Positions 48,701 through 56,900 are shown, counted from the stretch's first letter. The stretch: DNA of 64,000 nt from Antedon mediterranea (GCF_964355755.1 NC_092674.1:1307001-1371000), one strand, 5' to 3'. Numbers and translations are program-made. The notes: generated by a model from the sequence alone, not told the origin.

Positions 48701-50896
48701 CAAAAATTATAATCTGTTAACAAATTAAATTAAAGCTTGTTTCCTTGGGAGAATGATTGATATTAAAATAGGATACCAAAAGTAAGTGACAAAAAAATTG
48801 TGATGAGCCCAAATATAGCAGTGATATGCCCACATATGGTAGTGACATGACATCATCATGTCCATATAATTATGGGTACATCACATAAGTGAGTGCTTAA
48901 CTGTGATGTATGTTCTGATGTATCTTTATTGGTCTCTGTAAGCATCTAGACTTTATCAATTATTTCAAGTGACCCAGAAAATTACCAACTTACAGACTGT
49001 AAAATTGCTTTTTCAAAGACATCAATTCTTCTTGTCTCCAGAGCAATGCCAATTGCTTGCTTGTATTGGCAGTCTGTGAAACATCTCTCAAACATCCTCT
49101 GCACGACGTCCTCCAAGCGAGGGTCAATAGATTGCTGATCGTCAGGGTTCTCATAGTTGTGGATTGAGCGCTTTGTGTAGAAATCAATACATTTTGCTAC
49201 AAAAAAAAGTAATTGATTTTTAAAATTGACAATGGTATGGGTATCAATGGAGATAAAAATAAAATAAGCAAAAAGCTAAATCAAAACACCTATAAAACAA
49301 CTATAACTGCAAACCTACCAATCGTTGTTTCAACGTATTCAGAAGTAGAGTTGACGTCAAAGAGTTCTCCGGCTCCGAGGGCATAGGTTAGAGAATCCTC
49401 AAATGCTCCAAGGTGATAGTACACCTGAGAAATTCAAAAAAATTTATGTTAGTGTTTTTACATTAGTATAAAAAGGAAATACATTGATGTTTCTCTACAC
49501 TATCAAACTAGTTTGACAAAAAAAAGTATGATGTGCCGAAATATGGTAGTGATATACCCAAATATGGTAGTGGTATGACATCATGATGTCCATACAGTAT
49601 ATGGGCACATCACATTTTTTTTACCACATAAAGTTTGATAGTGCAGACAGAGCTTAACAGTATAATATTGAGGCATCAAACTTTGAAAATTACTGGGAGA
49701 AAAGTTGACCTTAGAAGCAACAAGAGCGGCTAGCTTCCTTTCTGGAAAACCATCATCTTCATAGAAGACTTCTCTGCAAATAGTAATAAAACAACATTTA
49801 ATTATCATATAAAAAGTGGGAAAATTTAAAAATAAAATACTATTATTTATGTACATGTTATAAACATAAAGTTGATAAAAAATTTGTCTAGCCTATAAGA
49901 AGGCAAATGCTAAAGTGGGAAAGGTCATTGACATTTTCAACTAAAAATACATTGTTGACAGCAGGTATTATTTAATTTGATTGTGTTAAACACTTTAAAT
50001 CCTTGATTACAACCTGATAAGTTCTGCTAGACATTCTTACTAGTTGATTGCTATTAACTTACATTTTGTCAACTACATCCGAGATCTCAGCCCAGAAGTC
50101 ATCAACAATTTGATTCAATCGTTGAAGAGCAAACACCTGTAAAGAACAAATAATTGGTGGTACTGTATAGTAATATCGTGATTGTCTGTGCCTTTTTTTT
50201 AAAACTTGAATTCAATCTTCAAAAAATAACAAAAAAATAGTGTAAATAATATCTATATAATATTATGAATGTATCAATCATAAATACCTTTAGGTCACTT
50301 TCCTTTTCATCCAATAAGGATATCACACCCCCTATAAAAAAAAATTCACAATATAATAAATAGCCTAGGAATAGCTAGAAAGGTTAGCAATTTGTTAAAA
50401 AAATAAAAATAAAGGTCTGCTAAAAATCAATAAATTGTTATATAGTAATATATTATATTATTATATAGGCCTAATGAATAAATAGGCTAGGCTAGGAGGC
50501 CTAGGCCCAGGGCCTATTTAGCCTATCCCTATATTATATTTAATCATTATAATAAATATATAATTATTAAATAACTCCAAACCTGTTTTTAAACATAAAA
50601 GTCTAGGCCTAGGCCTAGATAGAATGTTTACTATTACTATTTAGTATTTTACCTTTAAATCTACCATCTCACTCTAGGAACCACCTAGCTAGCCCCTAGG
50701 CCTATAGTGATTGGACTTGTGTACCCTTTCTCCTCGACTCATCCCGGCCCACTGCACTTAAAAATGAGTGACTGAGCAAGATTTGAAGAAAATCTTGAGG
50801 GGTCACTCATCATAAACAGTTTCACAAACATTTTCAAACAGTTTTATAAAATTATATATTGTAGAAATGTACTATACCTGCAGATGTTATCTTCAT
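30778..50896 (-). CDS. PSMD1: 26S proteasome regulatory subunit 1 (Rpn2), 1039 aa
   Basis: PSMD1/Rpn2 is the large scaffold of the 19S base; it binds the Rpn13 ubiquitin receptor. 23 exons (minus): 50896-50878, 50331-50288, 50136-50063, 49773-49710, 49424-49319, 49196-48994, 48685-48608, 48074-47940, 47658-47516, 47123-47048, 46664-46527, 45249-45161, 44911-44659, 44250-44062, 43911-43852, 43559-43339, 33398-33284, 32893-32777, 32568-32466, 32351-32008, 31923-31537, 31257-31173, 30854-30778; 3120 nt. Start [15 protein letters not shown]. Residues about 390-740 hold the PC repeats ([51 protein letters not shown]). Residues about 820-945 are a Lys/Glu-rich tract that accounts for most of the excess over human (953 aa). 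The C-terminus [14 protein letters not shown] matches the Rpn13-docking tail. Intron 16 (9.9 kb) hosts a receptor gene on the other strand. Confidence 0.97.
30898..31050. mobile_element. MITE family A, copy 11
   Basis: Left end TTAAGCCTTGTCTACACTAT; right arm CAAACTAGTTTCATAGTGTG then GACATAGTTTTA. It is in the last PSMD1 intron. Confidence 0.8.
31322..31484. mobile_element. MITE family A, copy 12
   Basis: Left end TAAAGCTGTCTACACTATCA, right end GATAGTGTAAACAGAGCTTAA, with internal ATATATGGACATGATAATG. It is between the last two large PSMD1 exons. Confidence 0.85.
33060..33230 (-). mobile_element. LINE reverse-transcriptase fragment
   Basis: The minus-strand translation reads [19 protein letters not shown], then [12 protein letters not shown] and [12 protein letters not shown]. 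This is the well-known fingers/palm stretch of non-LTR reverse transcriptases (YRPISLLP...LE...QL...FL...QSGFR...HST). It is short and decayed, inside the PSMD1 intron between exons 17 and 18. Confidence 0.85.
33878..34493. repeat. Polypurine minisatellite in PSMD1 intron 16
   Basis: About 600 bp of almost pure A/G on the plus strand, built from 16-25 bp variants of GAAGACAGGAAGTAGAAG. The central part (34.15-34.45 kb) is most regular. The complementary strand is polypyrimidine and carries a Ser/Leu/Phe-rich spurious frame. Confidence 0.95.
36013..36163. mobile_element. MITE family A, copy 13, clean TTAA borders
   Basis: TTAA precedes AGCTCTGTTTACACTATTAA and TTAA follows GATAGTGTAGACAGAGC. 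It is one of the best examples for a TTAA target site. It lies in PSMD1 intron 16. Confidence 0.9.
37536..37714. mobile_element. MITE family A, copy 14 (full length)
   Basis: Left end ATCTGTCTACACTATCAAAC plus TAGTTTGACAACAAAG, with three GGTAGTGATATG-type words, a central ATATATGGGCACATCCC, and right end TTTGATAGTGTAGACAGAGC. It is in PSMD1 intron 16. Confidence 0.9.
38650..38840. repeat. About 52-bp degenerate tandem repeat, 4 copies
   Basis: The word TAGCCAATCAAAATGCTTCA with TTCACATCTAACAAG and TTTAGTATACC recurs four times with growing divergence. Each copy includes a CCAAT pentamer. It lies in PSMD1 intron 16, about 2 kb upstream of the receptor gene. Confidence 0.75.
39190..39374. mobile_element. 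MITE family C, copy 2
   Basis: Left end AACTCTCCTAATACCAGACT, right end CCAGTATTGGGAAAGTTTAC. The inner ACCAGACTT words recur. The same arms occur at 43.69-43.84 kb. Confidence 0.65.
39963..40640 (+). repeat. 65-bp minisatellite with octamer motifs, about 10 copies, upstream of the receptor gene
   Basis: The 65-bp unit (for example 40031-40095) starts TTGAATATGCATGAGATGG and ends ACCATGATTTGCATCTA. Seven copies carry a perfect ATTTGCAT, the POU-factor octamer, and two carry ATTTGTAT; nearly every copy also has ATATGCAT. The last copy decays by 40640, about 40 bp before the receptor ATG. Whether it is an enhancer or just a minisatellite cannot be told from sequence. Confidence 0.93.
40681..42241 (+). 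CDS. Aminergic (5-HT2-like) G protein-coupled receptor, 417 aa, nested in PSMD1 intron 16
   Basis: Two coding exons, 40681-40969 and 41277-42241 (phase 1), with an in-frame TGA shortly before the ATG. The N-terminus has three N-glycosylation sequons (NIT, NSS, NST). Seven-helix landmarks: N51 (1.50), D79 (2.50, SLAIADL), C106 paired with C186 in loop 2, amine-anchoring D113 (3.32, WVSLDVLCC), DRY at 130-132, P205 in [11 protein letters not shown]326 and F329/F330 (GWLPFF), and NPIIY at 363-367. FFIPL, KVLGIIF and DRYLAIQNP favour the serotonin 5-HT2 class; the ligand is inferred, not shown. Loop 3 is long and basic. It would signal from the plasma membrane, probably through Gq. The 3' UTR has a 54-bp duplication (42.28-42.39 kb) and AATAAA at 42398. 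It lies wholly within, and antisense to, PSMD1 intron 16. Confidence 0.93.
42283..42396. repeat. 54-bp tandem duplication in the receptor 3' UTR
   Basis: Two near-identical copies of GAATTGTTCAGCATTTGGCT through TGTACTGTATGGTTTTAT, ending at the AATAAA near 42398. Confidence 0.9.
42404..43338. other. PSMD1 intron 16, right part: nothing recognised
   Basis: AT-rich DNA between the receptor 3' end and PSMD1 exon 16. No exon, repeat array or RNA gene is seen. Confidence 0.5.
43687..43839. mobile_element. MITE family C, copy 3
   Basis: Contains ATTCTCCCAATACCAGACTT at left and the inverse GTCTGGTATTGGAAGAGTTA at right, with inner AAATACCAGACTT. It lies between PSMD1 exons 15 and 16 and ends 13 bp before the donor side of exon 15. 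Confidence 0.65.
44484..44628. mobile_element. MITE family A, copy 15
   Basis: TTAAAGCTCTGTCTACCCTAT at left; TTTGATAGTGTAGACAGAGC at right. It is in a PSMD1 intron, about 30 bp from exon 13. Confidence 0.9.
45275..45403. mobile_element. MITE family A, copy 16
   Basis: Left AGCCTCTGTCTACACTATAA, right TTTGATAGTGTAAACAGAGC then TTAA. It is about 130 bp long and 26 bp from PSMD1 exon 12. Confidence 0.85.
45498..46460. repeat. 33-bp minisatellite, about 29 copies, in PSMD1 intron 11
   Basis: The unit CAGCGTGCGAGATGAGCAGG plus GCCTATTCCTAAA repeats for 0.96 kb. A few copies have an extra T (34 bp) or GTATGCG for GCGTGCG. It is markedly richer in G+C than its surroundings. Because 33 is a multiple of three, long open frames appear on both strands; they are artefacts. 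Confidence 0.97.
46853..47007. mobile_element. MITE family B, copy 2
   Basis: Left TTAAGCTCGATTCCCACTAGA with AACGCAAGGACGTAGATGCA; right TTACGTCTTTGCGTTGCGTC and CTAGTGTGAACCAAGCTTTA. It is internally palindromic like the copy at 8.1 kb and carries the same CAATCACAAGCGA core. It lies in a PSMD1 intron. Confidence 0.85.
47215..47350. mobile_element. MITE family A, copy 17
   Basis: Left ACTCTGTCTACACTATCAAA, right TTTGAAAGTGTAGACAGAGC, with internal ATATATGGACATGATGATG. It is in a PSMD1 intron. Confidence 0.9.
47743..47913. mobile_element. MITE family A, copy 18
   Basis: TTAAGCTCTATTATTCTACAC at left (small internal insertion), TTTGATAGTGTAGACAGAGC followed by TTAA at right. The right end is only 27 bp from the donor side of PSMD1 exon 8. 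Confidence 0.9.
48778..48890. mobile_element. MITE family A, copy 19 (tips lost)
   Basis: Only the interior remains: GTGACAAAAAAATTGTGATG, GCCCACATATGGTAGTGACA, TGACATCATCATGTCCATAT, GGGTACATCACAT. The terminal repeats are not recognisable. Confidence 0.65.
49493..49657. mobile_element. MITE family A, copy 20
   Basis: Left CTCTACACTATCAAACTAGT, right TTTGATAGTGCAGACAGAGC then TTAA. It is in the PSMD1 intron between exons 4 and 5. Confidence 0.9.
50455..50710. repeat. GGCCTA-rich patch in PSMD1 intron 1
   Basis: Overlapping TAGGCCTAGG/GGCCTAGGCC words (50.45-50.53, 50.60-50.63 and 50.68-50.70 kb), like the islands near the other gene starts. There is no periodic unit. Confidence 0.6.
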
Positions 50897-51854
50897 GACC
50901 CCAAATTCCTTTAGAAAGAATTTATTTAAATATAAAAATGAATTTTAAACTTATTTTATAATCGAGTGTACTACCAAACCGGCATGAATGACTATTATAA
51001 TTTGTTGCCAGAATAATCAAATATTTTCCGCCCAATAATTTACTAACAATGCGCCCTCTATATTTCAAACTACATTTCATTATAAGATCTTTGATTTCAT
51101 CAAAGAACTTATAACACAAGAATCTCCTGTTCGTCCGAAGCGCGTAACAATTTCGAAAGGCATTGTGGGATAGAATAGAGCTATGGGTGGCGCCATTGTG
51201 AGCCATGGAGTAGGGCGCCCGCATCAAATTAGAAAGTCAAAATCATAGAGGGGTTCTGCTAATGCTCTAGGGGGTATAGAGTAATTGACTGAGGAGTAGG
51301 GCGCCCGCATCAAATTAGAAAGTCAAAATCATAGAGGGGTTCTGCTAATGCTCTAGGGGGGTAGAGTAATTGACTTCCTAGTTTGGAGGGGGCGCTGCTC
51401 CATGCTGTGAAATGGCGTCGCCCAGTTTGACCTTTTAACCCTGTACTTCCGATACTGTGTTTTGAATGCAAAATTGAAGAACAGGAGATTCTTGTGTTAT
51501 AAGTTCTTTGATTTCATCCAGTACGACGTCCCCACACAGGACAGCCTCGGTGGTGCAGGAGGAGAGGTATAAAAATAAGATTTTTTAAGATTTTGGGGGT
51601 TTTTTTTCGTATTTTTAAATACAATCTTGATGTACTTTATACAGAAACTCCACTACAAGATGAAATACTGTGCAATGTTATTTCAGGAGTCGATATTTAT
51701 GAATTAATGTCATTAGGAATATCATCTCATGTCAAATTATTACATAATTATTTCAGAGGGAGGTAGGCCTACCTCCTGATTATTTGAGGTTTTTTTGTCT
51801 GATTTTTATGTAAACAAACAAAAATTGCATTTTCAGTTTCACAAGGATTTAAAT
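50897..51854. promoter_or_regulatory. Divergent PSMD1/DAO intergenic region
   Basis: Start codons of PSMD1 (minus) and DAO (plus) are 958 bp apart. A 408-bp Mutator-like MITE occupies 51102-51509. On the DAO side a donor-like GAG|GTATAA near 51566 and a TTTTCAG acceptor near 51835 imply a non-coding first exon, so transcription probably starts at or just after the MITE. No TATA box is obvious. Confidence 0.5.
51102..51509. mobile_element. Mutator-like MITE with 9-bp target-site duplication
   Basis: Perfect 31-bp terminal inverted repeats (51102-51132 and 51479-51509, beginning AAAGAACTTATAACAC) are flanked on both sides by GATTTCATC (51093-51101 and 51510-51518). Nine-base duplications are typical of Mutator-like elements. 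Inverse similarity continues inward with divergence (GGCGCCATTGTGAGCCATGG against CTCCATGCTGTGAAATGGCG). Inside are two direct copies of an 85-bp unit (51208-51292, 51293-51376). It is non-autonomous, with no transposase. Confidence 0.9.
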
Positions 51855-54800
51855 ATGAGTATAAACCAAGAGTATGGCAAAGTATGTGTGGTTGGCTGCG
51901 GTATTATAGGGCTATCTACCGCCATTGTCATCCAACAACAGAATCCTAACACACATGTCACTATCATTGCTGACAAGTTGTCACCAGATACTACAAGTGA
52001 TGGTGCTGCAGGATTGTGGGAACCTAAGTTGGAAGGTGGTAGATCTCACCAAGATAATCAAATGAGGTATTCATGCTGATTCAAGATATAATTGTCCCCC
52101 TGAAAACAATAATATTTTAATTTTTTCATAATTATTCACTTTGACCAGAAATTGGAAATTATTTACCTGAAAAAACTGTCGCAAACAATAATCAAAATTG
52201 ACTGGAAGTCAATGGGTTTTTTGTTAAATTTTTTTTTTTTTAACTTTTTTTTTCTTAATGAAATAATTATTTTTATTTAAAAAAATTGCATTTCTATCAA
52301 AGTGAAAACATTAATAATAAAACTGCAAATTAGGCTATTAAAAATCTGATTTATAAAACTTTATTTTTCATGATTTTTGGTGGACATCTTTAAATAAACA
52401 AGAAATTTCCTAGCCTGAAATTATATAAACGTGCATAGGTAATTTTACTTTTATCTAAATTTCTCTGTACATTACAATCATAATTGACTTCTATTGATCA
52501 CAACAAGTTTTTCAATTCCACGAATAACCAAAGAACTCTTTTCTTTAAGTGACTGGATTTTACGGACTGGAAAATATCTGGAATCAATTACACAGAGTAA
52601 AGAGTCAGTAGCGGCCAGTGTGACAATTTTATCGGGTTATTATCTCAGCAATAAGCAAGAACAGGTAAGAATATGCAATTTCTCCGCAACACAATAATTT
52701 GAATTTAGTTCCAAAAAGTGGAATTATTTTCAGTGTGCTTTCTTTGCAGTTGGACGACTGTTCTGAAAAGTTTTATGGCTGCAGAAAGCTTGATGCGAAA
52801 GAGATGACTGCATTTTTTCCAAACTACAGGTGAAACAAAATATTTAAAAAAATAAACATTTGTCTAAATACCTGACCACTGTAGTAAGGCTAATTTACAC
52901 AGACGATCGATATAGGCCTATACAGTACTATTATATCATTTATTAGAGTTTCGTTTTAAAGTCGACTGTACTGTGAATAAATTTTTAATTTTTAGCAATG
53001 GATGGCTTTTGACATCATTTCAAGTGGAGGGTAGAACATAATTACCATGGTTGTTGAATAAGTGAGTTATGCCTACATTTTACAAAATAACTTGTTCATA
53101 GTATGTGTCAGAGAGCAGTATAATCAACAAAGATGCACATTATTGCTGCAGACCTTTGTGTGACATTCTACATAGGCCTAACTCTCCCAAATCTTGTACT
53201 AGTCGAAACACCTGTTTCCAAAATGAATGCAGTGAAAGTTTTGACAATTCTAAACATTCTTATGTTAACTAACTTTAGTCGATCAAAATCTTTTAGATTT
53301 AAAGAAAATGGTGGCAATCTTGTGAAAAGAAGACTCAATTCCATATCAGAGGTTAGTATGAAATTACGTCATACCAGGGATATTCCCATACTATATATTT
53401 TTTTTGTGACTAGTCTCAATTGTCGTATTTGATTGGGAACTTTCGTTGTCAACATAAAGATTCGTTGAGTAGTACTGTTTGTTTTTGAATGGTAATTGTA
53501 AACAGAAAATCATTCAAATAGAAAACGAACAATGAAAACTTGTTCGTTAAGAACAATCTTAACACTCAAAATATTCTGTTAAATAAGTACTCAACGGAAA
53601 AACTATCGCATCGACAATTGTCAGTCCTAAACCATTCCCGCATTGGTCAGGCAAACATTTGGTGTTCAATGAAAATAGAATACAATTGTCGTATTCGATT
53701 TAGACTTCCCACCGTTGAGTACAGTTTTTCCGTTGAGTACTTCTTTAACGGAGTATTTTGAGCGTTGAGATTGTTCTTAACGAAAAAGCTTTCGTTGTCA
53801 ACGTTTTCTATTCGAATGACTTTCTGTTGAGCACAAATTTACAATTCGAATACAAAAAGTACTCAACGAATCTTTACGTTGACAACGAAAGTTCCCAATT
53901 GAATACGACAAATATATTTTCAACATGTGGAAATGGAGAAAACAATTTTTTTAGATTTATTTAAATGTTTTTCTTTAGATATTTGGTGAATATGATATCA
54001 TAGTGAATTGCGCTGGATTAGGAGCGGGCAAACTAGTGAATGATGATTCTGTTCATCCAATCAGAGGTCAGGTTATACGGGTTAGTTACAAATTAAGATT
54101 CTGTTTATCCAATCAGAGATCAGGTTATACGGGTTAGTTAAAATTTAAGATTCTGTTTATCCAATCATAGGCCAGGTTTATAGGGTTAGTTACAAATTAA
54201 GATTCTATTTATCCAATCAGAGGTCAGGTTATACGGGTTAGTTACAAATTATTTAATAATCGTGGAACTGTACATTGTTGTGCCATCTTTTACAGAGACA
54301 TATATTCAAGAAATTGTATTGATCCCTAATATCGGCGGAACTGTCAAAACATTACATTGCCCTTGCCTGTTTTGTAGTGTCCCCTTAATAGAAGTGTCAC
54401 CTGGATATAAGGTATCTAAAAAGAAGGGTCTACTGTACAACTTTCCTCTGAAATGTGTATAGGCCTACAGTAATACAGAAACCTGACATTAATAATACTG
54501 TACTATTTTATGATCATACTGTACACTATTTTATTCAATTGATGACCAAGTGTTTGGTTTTTTTTTTCAGGTCAAGGCACCATGGGTGAAACATTTTATT
54601 ATTGACATTGATGATAAGTATGATGGCTCTGTCCATATTATACCATGGTAAAAAATAATGTTTTTTTTTTTGCAATTGTCAATTTTTCTTTTTTTTCTAA
54701 ATTCTTTGATTGAACCGACGAATTAGCACCGCAACACAAATGCATTACTATGATACAACATTTTTTTAGTTTGTTTTATGATGAATTCAATTCAATAAAT

Positions 54801-56166
54801 ATGTTGTTAATTATTAAATAGATAAAAATATAATAAATCATTTCATAAACAGTTTAAAACTATACTGTAAATATTAACTGAAGTATAGTCATTTTGACAT
54901 GGGGTCCCTTGGGAAAGATTTCTCATCCACATTGTGGGCAAATGGCGTAGGTTGTCACTTAAGATCGCCTAATACTTAATATAGTGCTACACAGATGATG
55001 ATCAAATTAAGAGGATCGAAACGTCAAATCATGACTTCCCTCTCATTATGTAAAAACACACATCAGATTTTTTTTGTTTATGATGATTCTCTTTCCAGTC
55101 GAAATACAGTTCTAGTTGGCAAAAGTGTTCAAAAGAACAATTGGAATTTAAAAGTCGATAAAAATGACAGGAAAGAAATTTGGAGAAGTGCTGTAAACAT
55201 GTTCCCAAGTATATCTGTTAGTAATCTCTGCTTGTTTATTTTTTTTTGGAAATGAACCATCCTATCTTTCTTCAAGGCACACCCATAAACAATTAAAGAC
55301 AATGAGAATATGTTGTAACCAAATGTGTTGCCATTTTAGTGAAATTTGGTGGCAGTACTCGACACAAAGGGACCTTTAAGGGAGTAGAATGTTATGGTAT
55401 GTGTCGTCCACACCTGTGCACAATTCAGCCCAGTAGGCTGCAAGTTGCAGGTTATTCGCCCATTTACATTTACAATAGAAATATTTTTGTTTTCGTAGCA
55501 CGCTGAATTAGATCATGAATGGGTAGGACTGCGACCAGGCAGGCCAACTGTTCGTCTTGAACGAGAAACCATCAATATAGATGGTAACATTGTACCGGTA
55601 AGTACAAAGTTTAATCATGGAGGTATAAAATATTATTGTTTTACCTCCATGGTTTAATTCACTATAGCCAATAGTAGATTGTAATATTAATAGTAGACTG
55701 TAATGCCAGAAGGCAAATTTCATTTACTGTGTATTTGACAATAAATTTTAACTTGAACTTGAACAGTTACTAGTTTTGATATGTTATTTACTTTAGTTTA
55801 GAAATGTTTTCTTGAATTCGTTAAAAAATACTTTATATTATACATTATGCATTTATTTACCACATTTGCAAACTCATGTTTGTCTCCATAATACAATCAT
55901 TGACCATGGTTTGCTAGTATAGGTCCTTTTTATTTTAATTAATTTTGTTAAATAATTAGTGAAATCAAACAAATTCGCTTTCTAGAAGGTCATCCTCACG
56001 TTTTGTTGTGAATAATTATAATGTTTGTATTTTGTAGATTGTTCATAATTATGGACATGGTGGACGAGGTGTTAGCATGTCATGGGGCTGTGCCGAAGAT
56101 GCTGCTAAACTTGTTCAAGACATCATAGACGAGGAGAAACAAAGGACCATAAAGAGCAAGCTATAG
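51855..56166 (+). CDS. DAO: D-amino-acid oxidase family gene, interrupted by one in-frame TAA
   Basis: The family (DAO, and the related D-aspartate oxidase) uses FAD to oxidise D-amino acids to imino acids plus H2O2 in peroxisomes. Ten exons: 51855-52066, 52508-52664, 52750-52829, 52996-53061, 53297-53351, 53979-54080, 54571-54647, 55099-55216, 55499-55597, 56038-56166; 365 codons, all phases joining. FAD motif at 14-19 (GCGIIG); [40 protein letters not shown] (substrate Arg region); [24 protein letters not shown]-terminal SKL, a PTS1 signal. WGCA and RLERE look closer to DAO than DDO. Codon 165 (53039-53041) is TAA where relatives have Tyr in a YLxWL motif. Everything downstream stays open and conserved, so this is a very young pseudogene, a null allele or a sequence error. 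The 3' end of exon 6 is repeated four times. Confidence 0.92.
53415..53915. mobile_element. Foldback element in DAO intron 5
   Basis: Very long inverted arms: TTGTCGTATTTGATTGGGAA at the left faces CCCAATTGAATACGACAAAT at the right, and GTCAACATAAAGATTCGTTG faces CAACGAATCTTTACGTTGAC. Further inward, GTTCGTTAAGAACAATCTTA and ACTCAACGGAAAAACT are also mirrored. Arms of 150-200 bp surround a roughly 100-bp centre (53.60-53.69 kb). No protein is coded and no target duplication is clear. Confidence 0.85.
54029..54250 (+). repeat. 52-bp tandem duplication spanning the DAO exon 6 donor, 4 copies
   Basis: The end of exon 6 (CCAATCAGAGGTCAGGTTAT ACGG) with its donor GTTAGT and the following intron bases is repeated. 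Donor GTs fall at 54081, 54133, 54185 and 54237, exactly 52 bp apart. Copy 3 has changes at the exon edge (TATAGG). As 52 is not a multiple of three, using a later donor would shift the frame unless all extra copies summed to a multiple of three. Confidence 0.93.
54330..54445. mobile_element. Family D fragment in DAO intron 6
   Basis: GTGTCCCCTTAATAGAAGTG, GGATATAAGG and the end GGGTCTACTGTAC resemble the family D element at 11.6 kb. The left end is not clear. Confidence 0.4.
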
Positions 56167-56289
56167 GCCCTTGTGATGGAACACATTATTATTTAAAAAC
56201 GTTGCATTTACAAAATTACTGTACAATACTTACATAACAATAAAAATGATGTAATAAAAATGAAATAAAAGGTACAACAATATCACTCT

Positions 56290-56900
56290 GTCGCTTTGGC
56301 TCCATGAACTATTGTTTAGCATATTAATTATTGTAGGGATGGATGAATTTTTAAATCTTTCGGTTCTCGTTTTGTATTGTTGATATTTGACCTTGCCATT
56401 GCTTCGGAGCACACAAGGAATACTACGGATAGCGGGGGTTGGGGAGCAAATAACTGAACTTGTCCGAGTTCGACAGCTTCTTGCCAAAAGTCAGTACAAG
56501 ATTATCATGCCTGACTTTTAGCGAAGGTAAATTTAAACATTTTAAAGCTAATTTATATGAATTTTAATTAAGGCCAAGAATAATTTTTAGTGCCCTTTTT
56601 TGGATCCTTTCAATAAGTTGGGTATGAAGAGTTGAGTAACGACACCATGCCATAAAGGGCAGTCGTACTCCAATATAGGGCGAATACAGTATATACCGTA
56701 CTCAAATAAATACATTTCATATCGTCATTAGCCCTACGTAAAATACAGAGTGTATTATAACGTACGGGAAGCCTTTGTAATTATTTCGTTAACATGTGAA
56801 TTCCACCTCAAGTCGTCTTGGACCAAATCTCCTAAGCTTAATATGCTTCACAACCTGGAGTTCAGTGCCACTAAGCACGTTTAATTTGTTCAATATATTT
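56290..56900 (-). mobile_element. LINE 3'-end remnant
   Basis: Minus-strand translation gives QLIERIQKRALKIILG (near 56.56-56.62 kb) and, after a frame break, TERFKNSSIPTIINMLNNSS (near 56.29-56.35 kb). Both are typical of the thumb and C-terminal end of non-LTR element ORF2 proteins. Stops and shifts show it is dead. It sits about 120 bp past the DAO stop codon, close to AATAAA signals at about 56239. Confidence 0.75.

Noticed and set aside
53133-53432. 99-aa frame beginning [12 protein letters not shown] as an alternative start for a shorter DAO
   Set aside because: It only overlaps exon 5 through intron sequence; a protein starting here would lack the FAD-binding N-terminus.
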